From SSSZ01 sp016790965 (GTDB lineage: Bacteria > Pseudomonadota > Gammaproteobacteria > Burkholderiales > Rhodocyclaceae), in contig JAEUNZ010000031.1 in NCBI GenBank assembly GCA_016790965.1, positions 62,001 to 126,000 of the forward strand: a DNA stretch of 64,000 bases, given 5' to 3'. Positions 17,064 through 25,171 of the stretch are shown piece after piece. Every line of letters starts with the position of its first letter. Within the stretch, counting starts at the first letter, position 1. Below the pieces are notes generated by a model that had not been told where the DNA came from, made no database searches, and saw only the letters and a program-made list of their open reading frames with translations. A program made the translations under genes and the position numbers.

Positions 17064-17144
17064 GAGCCTGTGAAAATTTCATTCACCCCCGCTCGTCATG
17101 CCCAGCTGCGCCCGCTCGGGCGCGCCCGATAAATTCACAGGCTC
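17064..17144. repeat. Inverted-repeat element, MITE-like
   Basis: GAGCCTGTGAA at 17064 is mirrored by TTCACAGGCTC ending at 17144, around an 81-base unit with an internal GC-rich hairpin (CGCCCGCTCGGGCG). It lies right after the signalling gene's stop. It looks like a small dispersed palindromic element and could also terminate both converging transcripts. Confidence 0.6.
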
Positions 17145-17174
17145 TGAGGTCGGCGGGCGCAGCAGGACGACGCT

Positions 17175-18038
17175 TCAAGGGCTGGCGTAGCGCCGCAGCA
17201 GGAGGGCCTGGAGCCCGGCCAACAGCCCGCCCAGACTCAGGGCGCCGACCCCGAAGGCCAGCCAATCCTGAGTCCGCAACCACCCCTGCAGCGGAGCGAG
17301 GGCGAGCACCCATTTGCCATTGGGCACGTCCACGTCCACGGTCACGGGATCGTCGAGGACGGCAGCGCCCTCCCGGGCGAAGGGCACGCAAGCCTCCTTC
17401 TCGTCGCCCAAGGGGTAACGGCAGAGGCTATAGCTCATGCCGGCCGTCCTGAGGTGCAGGAATCCCGCGGCAGAAAGCAATTCGGGAACACGGATGAGCA
17501 CGATGGAGAATCCCCAGAAATCAGTCCGCCCGTCCGCCTGGCGGCGAAACACCGGATAGCGCCCCACCGCTCCCAGGCCGCCCTGCATGAGTTCGAACGG
17601 TCCTGCCAGGGTAAGTTGCTTGCGGGATATGGCCAGATGCGCCTCCCGATTGCGGGCCTTGTCCTTGATCAGGTCGTGCCCCAGGACTTTTTCGTTGCCG
17701 GGCAGCGGGTAGACCTGGGAGATCACGCCCATGGGGGCGAGCTGGACCGCCCTGGCCATGGGAAACTGGGTCATGATTTCGACGGCCACGGCCTCGAAGT
17801 TGTCTACTTTGCCGTTCCCCTGCTGTACCAGCGAAGCCAGCATGTAGGCCGGGCCCAGGCTTTCTTGCAAGCGCTGCGACAGGCGCTGGGCTTGCGCGTA
17901 GGCCAGGGCGCGCACCTCGGCCCGTTTCAGAGTCCGCTGGGAATCGAGGTAGGCGAAGCCGGCACCCGCCCCCAGGGCGGTGCCGACGAGGCCGGCCAGC
18001 ATGACGAAGTTTCGGGTCCTAGCGGGCGACATGGTCAT
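17175..18038 (-). CDS. Stand-alone CHASE-domain membrane protein
   Basis: A 287-residue protein with two membrane segments: N-terminal NFVMLAGLVGTALGAGAGFAY and C-terminal LAFGVGALSLGGLLAGLQALLL. The periplasmic part between them (about 30-255) has the CHASE pattern: FPMARAVQLAPMGVISQVYP, GHDLIKDKARNREAHLAI, LTLAGPFELMQGGLGAVGRYPVF and FWGFSIVLI. CHASE domains bind small extracellular ligands and normally feed a kinase or cyclase. Here the protein stops after the second helix with only a short basic tail, so there is no output domain. AGGAG lies seven bases before the ATG. It may work with one of the two neighbouring GGDEF proteins. Possible truncation is considered separately. Confidence 0.8.
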   Translation of the reverse strand: MTMSPARTRNFVMLAGLVGTALGAGAGFAYLDSQRTLKRAEVRALAYAQAQRLSQRLQESLGPAYMLASLVQQGNGKVDNFEAVAVEIMTQFPMARAVQLAPMGVISQVYPLPGNEKVLGHDLIKDKARNREAHLAISRKQLTLAGPFELMQGGLGAVGRYPVFRRQADGRTDFWGFSIVLIRVPELLSAAGFLHLRTAGMSYSLCRYPLGDEKEACVPFAREGAAVLDDPVTVDVDVPNGKWVLALAPLQGWLRTQDWLAFGVGALSLGGLLAGLQALLLRRYASP

Positions 18039-18154
18039 CAGTTCTCCTGGTCCGTGCCTCCTGGCACAGGCCGTGCATGGCTTGCGCTTCGGCGGCCTGA
18101 TTCATTTCGGCCTTTTCCAATGCGCTTGTGCCGGTTTGGCAAGGGTTGCAATCC

Positions 18155-18772
18155 ATGCTCTTCAGCAAGCCACGTGCCCACTCCCTTTTTCTCGCCACAG
18201 TGGCGACCCTTGCCCTGGGCCTCGTCTGCCTGGATGCGTCGGCTTTCCTCAGGGCGGCCCCCGCGGCCGGCGGGACCGAAGCCCCCGTCCCCGCCGGCCC
18301 CCAGCCATCCGAGCAGAACCAGGCCCGACGGGCCATAGACGGAAAGGCCCTCCACGACCCCGCCAACCCGGAAGCCCGGCGGCTTCAGACCATCGAAGAG
18401 GCGACCCGGCACCTGCCCTACGACGCCAATGGCTTCCCCGACTGGATGCGGGCCCTGCAGGAAGGAAAAATATCGCCCCGCAGCGACCTGAGCGGCAAGG
18501 CCAGCATGGAAGTCCTCGACCTGGACATCGTGATGAAGAACACGCGGGAGATGCCCCACGTCAGATTCCCGCACCGCTCCCACACGCTGTGGCTGGCCTG
18601 TTCCAACTGCCATCCGGCGCCGTTCGAGGCCCGCGCCGGCAGCACGCAGATCCGCATGGCGGATATCTTTCGCGGGCAGTACTGCGGGCAGTGCCACGAC
18701 CGGGTTGCGTTCATCACCTTCTTCTCGTGTCACCGCTGCCACAGCGTTCCCCAAGGGGGAGCGAGCCGCTGA
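18155..18772 (+). CDS. Small periplasmic triheme cytochrome (c7-like)
   Basis: A 205-residue protein with a signal peptide ending about LDASA. A ~90-residue Pro/Arg-rich region with no heme follows, then a compact C-terminal domain with CSNCH, CGQCH and CHRCH (a CXXCH whose first X is His). MPHVRFPHRSHTLWLACSNCH is the usual opening of cytochrome c7/c3-like domains, in which HxxH histidines serve as axial ligands. ATG 18155 has AGGG nine bases upstream; a GTG 27 bases earlier is less likely because it would extend the signal peptide. It is divergent from the CHASE gene (117 bases apart). It probably shuttles electrons in the periplasm. Confidence 0.87.
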   Translation: MLFSKPRAHSLFLATVATLALGLVCLDASAFLRAAPAAGGTEAPVPAGPQPSEQNQARRAIDGKALHDPANPEARRLQTIEEATRHLPYDANGFPDWMRALQEGKISPRSDLSGKASMEVLDLDIVMKNTREMPHVRFPHRSHTLWLACSNCHPAPFEARAGSTQIRMADIFRGQYCGQCHDRVAFITFFSCHRCHSVPQGGASR

Positions 18773-18844
18773 AAGCCGGGGCGCGCAAGGCCCAAGCTCA
18801 CCCGGGCCACATCCTTGCTGGAAGCACGATGGCTCCAGGAGGAT

Positions 18845-21205
18845 TCAGGGACTCGGGTGCTGCGCTTGCCCTTCGGCCAGGCCTCCGGCTTTGCCTGGCG
18901 AGACGACGACCCTTAGCCCGAGCGCCTTGGCGAGCCCCAGGATGGCAGCCAGCATCGGCGAATCCCCGGGGCGACGGCGCTCTTCGCCCACCAGGGCCGC
19001 ATCCAGGCGCAGGGTGTCCAGGGGAAGATCCCGCAACAACACGAGGCTGGAGCCGCCCACGCCGTAGTCGGTGAGCGCCAGACCCACACCAAGACGGGCA
19101 AGGCTGGCCAGGACGGCGCGGCTTTCTTCCGGGTTGCGCATCACGATACTTTCGGGAAAGCCGATTTCCAGTTGCCCTGCGGGCCATCCGGTGCGCTCCA
19201 GGATGAGGGCGATCCGCTCGGCCAGGTCTGAGCGGCCGAAGGCGGCGGTTCCGAGATCCACGGCCAGATGCGTGGCCGTCCCCGCGCCAAGCGCCAAGGC
19301 TTCGCGACAGGCGTTTTCCAGCAAGCATTCCGCAAGCGCCGGGGCGAGGCCCAGGTCTTCCGCCGCCCCGAGAAACTCTTCGCAGTCGAGAAGGGTGCCG
19401 TCGGGCTGCTCCCAGGTGAGGCGGGCTTCCAATCCATAGGGCTGGCCCTTATCCAGCAGGGTGGCGGCCTGGAAGGCGACCCGGAACTCGTTGCGTTCGT
19501 AGGCATTGACCAGGCGCTCCTCCATGGCGCTGCGCCGCGTGGGCCGACCCAGCAGATCGCTGTTGAAGAAGCAGAATGAAGCACGCCCGCTGCCCTTGAC
19601 CGCATACATGGCGGCATCGGCGTGCTTCATCAGCGTTTCGGCATCCCGCCCGTCCTGCGGGAAATGGCTGATGCCGATGCTTGTGGTGACCACCCGGCTC
19701 TCGCTTCCGAGAACGATGGGCTCGTTCATGACCTGCAGTATCTTGTCGGCCACCGCCCGGGCCTCACCCTCCTCCTCCGCCTCGGGAAGCAGGACGGTGA
19801 ACTCATCCCCCGCCATGCGCGCCACGGTATCCGAGGCTCGCACGCAGTGGCGCAGGCGATTGGCCACTTCCTTAAGCAGGGTATCCCCCGCCTCGTGCCC
19901 CAGGGTATCGTTGATCTGCTTGAAACGGTCTAGATCGAGGAACATGAGGGCCGGCTTGCGGGCCTTGTTGCGCCGCGCCTGGGCGAGGGCGAGGTCGAGC
20001 CGGTCGCGGAACAGCAGCCGGTTGGGCAAACCGGTGAGGGCGTCGTGGAAAGCCTGGTAGGTAATGCGTTCCTCGTGCTCCTTGCGCTCGGTGATGTCGC
20101 TGAAAATGGCGATGTAGTGCTCGATGCGCCCGTGGTGGTCGCGCACGGCACTGACGTTGAGCCACTCGGGATACACGGTCCCGTTCTTGCGGCGGTTCCA
20201 GATTTCGCCCCGCCATTCGCCCCGCTCCCGCAGGATGTTCCAGAAATCGCGATAGAAGCTTTCGCCCTGCTTGCCGGACTTGAGCATGGCCGGGGTCTTG
20301 CCCAGGGCCTCCTCGGCGCTGTACCCCGTGGTGTCGGTGAAGGCCTTGTTCACCATCACGATGCGGGAGTGGGCGTCGGTGACGGTAATGCCCTCCAGGG
20401 AATTTTCGAAGACGATGCGGGCCAGGCGTTGCTCCCGCAGGAGTTCCGCGGCCTTGCCGAGAACCCGGTTGAAGGCGGCGACCGCCCGTCCCACTTCATC
20501 CTCCCGCCGCACCGGGAGTTCGACCGCCGCGTCGATGTCGCCCGCCGCGATGTCCTCCAGGCCGTCCGCCATGCGGGCCAGGGGCCGCGACACCAGGCGA
20601 GAGATGAAGTACCAGATGAATCCCCCTAATGGAAAACAGAGGGCCGCCGCGGCAAGAATGGCATGGCGGGTGAAGCGCCGCGTGCTCTCGCCGGCCGAGG
20701 CCAGCGATATTTCCATGCTGACCGCGCCCAGCACGGTCCCCACCGGAACGTTGTGGCAGTTGGTGCAGGTCTTGCCCAGATAGTTTTCCAGGGCCCGAGC
20801 CGGAATCACCGCCCGCAGCCGCTCGACACCGTCGCTGCCAGCCTCGACCGCATAGTAGGCTTCTCGGCCCTCCAGGACGGCGCGTTCGACGGCGTCCGCG
20901 TCGGTCTCGCCTTCCAGCCCGGGGCCAAACTGGCCCACCACGGCATCTCCCCGGATCACTTTGAGACTCTCGATCTGATGCATGGCCTTGATCTGGTCGA
21001 GAAAGAGCGAGCGTAGGGGGACGGTCCCGGTAATCATCATTCCGGTCAGCCCGGCGAGGGTCATCTGGTGGATGCTGTCGGCGAATTCCCGTGCTTGGTC
21101 GGCGGCGATGCGCTGCTGCTCCAGCGATGCCCAGTAGATCAGCCCGGAGCCGGAGGCAATCACCGCCAGCAGGATCGACAGCACCAGGCGTTGCCAGATT
21201 TTCAT
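18845..21205 (-). CDS. Heme-sensing GGDEF protein with degenerate EAL
   Basis: A 786-residue membrane protein. Helix 1 is at about 7-25. The periplasmic sensor to about 180 contains CTNCH (147-151), a covalent c-heme site, before GTVLGAVSMEISL. Then come helix 2 (181-200), HAMP (200-250), PAS (~265-390) with EGITVTDAHSRIVMVNKAF, and GGDEF with motif AGDEF, a variant compatible with cyclase activity. The EAL domain is degenerate: EARLTW instead of EALLRW, the Asn of NLS changed to Asp-Leu-Gly, TDYG instead of DDFG, and the final AEGVE part lost. It therefore probably makes or senses, but does not cleave, c-di-GMP. The ATG at 21205 has GGGGGA eight bases before it; upstream reading frame is not coding. 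Confidence 0.9.
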   Translation of the reverse strand: MKIWQRLVLSILLAVIASGSGLIYWASLEQQRIAADQAREFADSIHQMTLAGLTGMMITGTVPLRSLFLDQIKAMHQIESLKVIRGDAVVGQFGPGLEGETDADAVERAVLEGREAYYAVEAGSDGVERLRAVIPARALENYLGKTCTNCHNVPVGTVLGAVSMEISLASAGESTRRFTRHAILAAAALCFPLGGFIWYFISRLVSRPLARMADGLEDIAAGDIDAAVELPVRREDEVGRAVAAFNRVLGKAAELLREQRLARIVFENSLEGITVTDAHSRIVMVNKAFTDTTGYSAEEALGKTPAMLKSGKQGESFYRDFWNILRERGEWRGEIWNRRKNGTVYPEWLNVSAVRDHHGRIEHYIAIFSDITERKEHEERITYQAFHDALTGLPNRLLFRDRLDLALAQARRNKARKPALMFLDLDRFKQINDTLGHEAGDTLLKEVANRLRHCVRASDTVARMAGDEFTVLLPEAEEEGEARAVADKILQVMNEPIVLGSESRVVTTSIGISHFPQDGRDAETLMKHADAAMYAVKGSGRASFCFFNSDLLGRPTRRSAMEERLVNAYERNEFRVAFQAATLLDKGQPYGLEARLTWEQPDGTLLDCEEFLGAAEDLGLAPALAECLLENACREALALGAGTATHLAVDLGTAAFGRSDLAERIALILERTGWPAGQLEIGFPESIVMRNPEESRAVLASLARLGVGLALTDYGVGGSSLVLLRDLPLDTLRLDAALVGEERRRPGDSPMLAAILGLAKALGLRVVVSPGKAGGLAEGQAQHPSP

Positions 21206-21356
21206 CGTTGTTGTCCCCCGAGGGCGGCTTGGGAAGGCGGCGAGGATCGCGGGCCTGTTCTCAAATTCAAGAAAGCAACAACCGTACCCAACCCCCCAGA
21301 CCCGCGACCCCGCTGCACAGTGGCCACGGGGCGGCAGCTCCGGGGCTGCCTTCCGG

Positions 21357-21362
21357 TATAAT
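21357..21362 (+). promoter_or_regulatory. Candidate -10 box of mltD-like gene
   Basis: A perfect TATAAT lies 44 bases before the gene start. The -35 position is not convincing (GC-rich GCAGCT). Confidence 0.4.
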
Positions 21363-21405
21363 TTCACGTTTTAGTCGACCCCGTTCCGAGCCAGGAGGAT
21401 CCCTC

Positions 21406-22980
21406 ATGCCGCTGCGTAACGTTCTGTCGCGGTCCTTTGCGCAAGTCCTGGGCTCCGCGGCCCTTCTCGTTTTGACCGCCTTCTCGGGATCGGTTCTCGC
21501 CCAGTTGCCCGGGGCCGTTCCTGAAGCTTCCCCCGAAGCAGCTTCCGGTTCCGGCTTCTCGCTGCTAGCCTTTTTCGCCCCTCGGGAAGTCTCTCCGCTC
21601 CCGCCGTCCGAGAGTCTGGCGACGCACGAAATCGCCGCGCCCCACGGCATCAGCACACCCATCGATCTCACCGCCCCCACCGACGATCTGTGGGTCCGCG
21701 TCCGCAATGGCTTCGCCATGCCCAACCTCAACGACGAGGTGGTACTCCATCATCAGCAGTGGTACATGAACCGGCCCGACATGCTGCGCCGCATGGTCGA
21801 ACGTAGCCGCCGCTACATGCACCATATCGTCGAGGAACTGGAGCGCCGCGGCATGCCCACCGAGCTCGCGCTTCTGCCGATGGTAGAGAGCTCCTTCAAC
21901 CCCATGGCCTATTCCCGCGCCCGGGCCTCGGGTCTGTGGCAGTTCATCCCCGCCACCGGCAAGCGTTACAACCTGGCCCAGGACTGGTGGCAGGACCAGC
22001 GCCGCGACATCCTCGCCTCCACCGCGGCGGCGCTAGATTATCTGCAGGCCATCTACGATATGAACGGCGATTGGCATCTCGCCCTGGCCTCCTACAACTG
22101 GGGTGAAAACGCGGTCAAGCGGGCGGTGGACAAGAATCTGGCCCGGGGGCTGCCCACCGACTTCCCCAGCCTCAGCATGCCCGCCGAGACCCGCAACTAC
22201 GTCCCCAAGCTGCAAGCCCTCAAGAATATCTTCGGCAACCCGCGCCTGATGGCGGAACTGGGCCTTCCCGCCCTGGAGAACCAGCCCTATTTCGCCACAG
22301 TGGATCCGGGCAAGCCCATCGACATCAAGACCGCCGCCCGCCTGGCGGGGATGCCGGTGAGCGAATTCGTCGCCCTCAATCCGGGCCACAACCGGCCGGT
22401 CATCACCCCCGACTGCCCGGTCGTGATTCCGGCGGACAAACTGGAAACCTTCCAGGCCAATCTGGAAAATCACGACGCCCCCCTCAGCCGCTGGCAGGCC
22501 TATACGGTCAAGCCCGGCGAGCGGCTGGAAAAACTCGCCCCCCGCTTCGGCATCTCGGCGGCCGAACTGCGCGAAGTGAATGGCTTGGGTGGCCGGACCA
22601 GGCCCGCAGTGGGATCGATGCTGCTTGTCCCCGCCGGGCGGGACGGAATCGACATCGACGAACTCTCACCCCAGGCCCGCCTGCCCCGCATCGAGGCGGA
22701 GGAAGCACCGGCCCGGATCGGCAAGGGCAAGAAGGGCGCCGACCGGCGTGAGGAAAGAGTCCAGACGGCGCGGACCGGCAAGACGAAAGTCCCCGCGGAC
22801 CGTGCCCTGGCCAAGGCGTCCTCCCGGGGCACATCGAGCACGACCCGGGTCGCTGCGGCCAAGCCCAAGGCGACTGCCCAGACCGTAGCTGCCAAACCCA
22901 AGGCGACTGCCCGCGCCGCAGCCAAGGCTCCCGCCAGGAGTTCCCAGGTCGCCAGGGCAGGCAACGGCCGCCGCGGCTGA
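21406..22980 (+). CDS. mltD: Membrane-bound lytic murein transglycosylase D-like
   Basis: A 524-residue secreted transglycosylase that cleaves the MurNAc-GlcNAc bond of peptidoglycan. The signal peptide ends about SVLA. The SLT domain spans about 125-270, with catalytic Glu in LLPMVESSFNPMAYS, then ASGLWQFIPATG and ASYNWGENAV. One LysM module, YTVKPGERLEKLAPRFGISA, is near 365-410; a weaker module precedes it (PIDIKTAARLAGMPVSEFVA). The last ~90 residues are a low-complexity Lys/Ala/Arg tail with repeated AKPKATA. AGGAGG lies seven bases before the ATG. Unlike E. coli MltD there is no obvious lipobox, so it may be periplasmic or cell-wall bound. Confidence 0.9.
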   Translation: MPLRNVLSRSFAQVLGSAALLVLTAFSGSVLAQLPGAVPEASPEAASGSGFSLLAFFAPREVSPLPPSESLATHEIAAPHGISTPIDLTAPTDDLWVRVRNGFAMPNLNDEVVLHHQQWYMNRPDMLRRMVERSRRYMHHIVEELERRGMPTELALLPMVESSFNPMAYSRARASGLWQFIPATGKRYNLAQDWWQDQRRDILASTAAALDYLQAIYDMNGDWHLALASYNWGENAVKRAVDKNLARGLPTDFPSLSMPAETRNYVPKLQALKNIFGNPRLMAELGLPALENQPYFATVDPGKPIDIKTAARLAGMPVSEFVALNPGHNRPVITPDCPVVIPADKLETFQANLENHDAPLSRWQAYTVKPGERLEKLAPRFGISAAELREVNGLGGRTRPAVGSMLLVPAGRDGIDIDELSPQARLPRIEAEEAPARIGKGKKGADRREERVQTARTGKTKVPADRALAKASSRGTSSTTRVAAAKPKATAQTVAAKPKATARAAAKAPARSSQVARAGNGRRG

Positions 22981-23002
22981 GCGCCTGAAGCCCCCAGCGC
23001 GG

Positions 23003-25012
23003 CTACGCCGGTTTAGCCCCCGGCGCGGGGCCATACAGATGACAGGCGACGGCGTGCTCCGGGGCGACCTCGACCGCCACCGGATAGGCCTGGCGGCAGG
23101 CCTCGCTCGCCAGGGTACAGCGCGGATGGAAATGGCAGCCCTGGGGCGGGCTGGCGGGCGAAGGCGCCTCGCCGGGAAGCCGGATGCGCTCTTCGCCCCC
23201 GCTCGGATGCACGGCCGGAACCGCCGAGAGCAGCGCCCGGGTGTAAGGGTGACGGGGATTGCGCAGCACTTCGGCGGCACTCCCCCATTCGACGATGCGC
23301 CCCAGGTACATCACCGCCACTTCGTGGGCCAGATACTCGACCACGGCAAAGTTGTGGGTGATGAACAGATAGGCCACCCCCAGTGATTCCTGGAGATTCT
23401 TGAGCAGATTCAGGATTTGCGCCTGGACCGAAACATCCAGGGCCGAAGTCGGCTCGTCGCAGATGAGGATTTCCGGCTGCACGGCCAGGGCGCGCGCGAT
23501 AGCGATGCGCTGGCGCTGGCCGCCGGAGAACTCGTGCGGATAGCGCAGCGCGGCCTCGGGCGGCAGCCCCACCTGGGTCAGCAGGGCCGTGACGGCGGCG
23601 GCCGGATCGCCGCCTCCCCCGACACGCAGCGCCGCCATGCCCTCCGCGATAATCTCGCCGACACGCAAGCGAGGGTTCAGGGAGGCAAAGGGATCCTGGA
23701 AAACCATCTGCATGTGTCGGCGCACCGCCCGCAGCCGGCGCCGCGGCATGCCCACCAGTTGCGAGGCCCCCAGGCGTACGCTGCCCCCGCTGGGCGCCAC
23801 CAGTTGCAGGATGGCCTTTCCGACCGTGGTCTTGCCGCAGCCCGACTCCCCCACCAGGGCCAGGGTACGGCCTGGGGTGAGGGAAAGGGAAACGCCGTCC
23901 ACGGCACGCACGTGGCCCACGGTGCGTTGCAGGAAGCCCCGCCGGATGGGGAAATGCACCCTGAGGTCGCTGACTTCCAGTACCGCGCGGTCGGGGGACT
24001 GGAGTTCGCCACGGCGGACGGTCTCGCCCAAGTCGCTGCCACTCCCCCCGCCGCCGTCCCAATGGCAACGCAGGCGGTGGCCGGGGGTGAGCTCGCGCCA
24101 GGGGGGCGACACCTCGCGGCATACCGCCATGGCGTGGGGACAGCGCTCGGCAAAGCGGCAACCCGGCGGCATGGCACCCAGGGCCGGCACCTGGCCCGGG
24201 ATGGTGGTGAGCGGCCGGCCGCGACGGGAAACCTCGGGCAGGGCAGCAAAAAGGGCCTGGGTATAGGGGTGGCCGGGGCTAGCGAAGAAGCTGGCCCGGT
24301 CAGCTTCCTCGACCAGCTCGCCGGCGTACATCACGCCGACGCGGTGGGCCATGCGAGCTACCACGCCCAGGTCGTGGGTGATGAGCAGCATGCCCATGCC
24401 CCGCTCCGCCTGGAGCCCCGCCAGAAGATCAAGGATCTGGGCCTGGATGGTGACGTCCAGGGCGGTGGTCGGCTCGTCGGCGATGAGAAGTTCAGGCGCC
24501 CCCGCCAGTGCAATGGCGATCATCACCCGCTGCTTCATGCCACCGGAAAGCTGGAAGGGGTATTCGTCCAGGCGCCGCTCAGGGTCCGCGATGCCCACCT
24601 GACGCAGCAATTCGGCCATGGTTCCGCGGGCGTCGGCCCCCCGCTGCCCCCGGTGCAGCTGTAGCACCTCGCCGATCTGGCGCCCCACGGTGAGGACCGG
24701 ATTGAGACTTGTGGCCGGCTCCTGGAAGATCATCGCCATGCGACCGCCGCGCAGGCCGCGCATGGTGGCTTCCGGCAAGGCCAGAAGCTCCTCCCCACCA
24801 AGGTGCACCGTGCCGCCGACGATGCGCCCGGCCGCCGGCAGCAACCGCATCACCCCCTGGGCGGTGGCTGACTTGCCGCAGCCGGATTCCCCCAGCAGGG
24901 CAAAGGTCTCCCCCGCGCCGATGCGGAAGGAAATACCATCCACGGCGAGCACGGTGTTCCCCGCGGCCGCGAAACCTAGACGGAGATCGGTGATTTCCAG
25001 CAGCGCGCTCAT
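23003..25012 (-). CDS. yejF: Double ATP-binding ABC subunit, YejF-type peptide importer
   Basis: A 669-residue fusion of two ABC ATPases of the oligopeptide/microcin C class. Domain 1 has Walker A GESGCGKSAT, signature QLSGGMKQR and Walker B LLIADEPTT. Domain 2 has GESGCGKTTV, FSGGQRQR and LICDEPTS. Each ends with an oligopeptide-type C-terminal region with Cys/His-rich motifs (GCRFAERCPHA, GCHFHPRCTLA). The start at 25012 (MSALLEITDL) is preferred because AGGAGGG lies seven bases before it. A second in-frame ATG at 25171 overlaps the yejE stop (ATGA) and would add a 53-residue extension made of the repeat at 25016-25171. It powers uptake through YejB/YejE. Confidence 0.92.
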   Translation of the reverse strand: MSALLEITDLRLGFAAAGNTVLAVDGISFRIGAGETFALLGESGCGKSATAQGVMRLLPAAGRIVGGTVHLGGEELLALPEATMRGLRGGRMAMIFQEPATSLNPVLTVGRQIGEVLQLHRGQRGADARGTMAELLRQVGIADPERRLDEYPFQLSGGMKQRVMIAIALAGAPELLIADEPTTALDVTIQAQILDLLAGLQAERGMGMLLITHDLGVVARMAHRVGVMYAGELVEEADRASFFASPGHPYTQALFAALPEVSRRGRPLTTIPGQVPALGAMPPGCRFAERCPHAMAVCREVSPPWRELTPGHRLRCHWDGGGGSGSDLGETVRRGELQSPDRAVLEVSDLRVHFPIRRGFLQRTVGHVRAVDGVSLSLTPGRTLALVGESGCGKTTVGKAILQLVAPSGGSVRLGASQLVGMPRRRLRAVRRHMQMVFQDPFASLNPRLRVGEIIAEGMAALRVGGGGDPAAAVTALLTQVGLPPEAALRYPHEFSGGQRQRIAIARALAVQPEILICDEPTSALDVSVQAQILNLLKNLQESLGVAYLFITHNFAVVEYLAHEVAVMYLGRIVEWGSAAEVLRNPRHPYTRALLSAVPAVHPSGGEERIRLPGEAPSPASPPQGCHFHPRCTLASEACRQAYPVAVEVAPEHAVACHLYGPAPGAKPA

Positions 25013-25015
25013 TGG

Positions 25016-25171
25016 ACGACCCTCCTGGCGCTGCGCGCCTTCCTCCCCAAGGGAGGGAACGCCCCCTTCGGGCGGCCGGGCGGGGGCGCGGGAACGACCC
25101 TCCTGGCGCTGCGCGCCTTCCTCCCCAAGGGAGGGAACGCCCCCTTCGGGCGGCCGGGCGGGGGCGCTCAT
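25016..25171. repeat. Tandem 78-bp direct repeat between yejE and yejF
   Basis: Two near-identical copies of a 78-base unit (starting 25016 and 25094) fill the yejE-yejF junction. Because 78 is a multiple of three, the reading frame stays open through both. On the minus strand each copy carries an AGGAGGG that can serve as a ribosome-binding site, and the last one serves yejF. The unit, with inverted CCTCCC/GGGAGG and CCCGAAGG parts, looks like a dispersed repeat rather than gene sequence. Confidence 0.85.
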
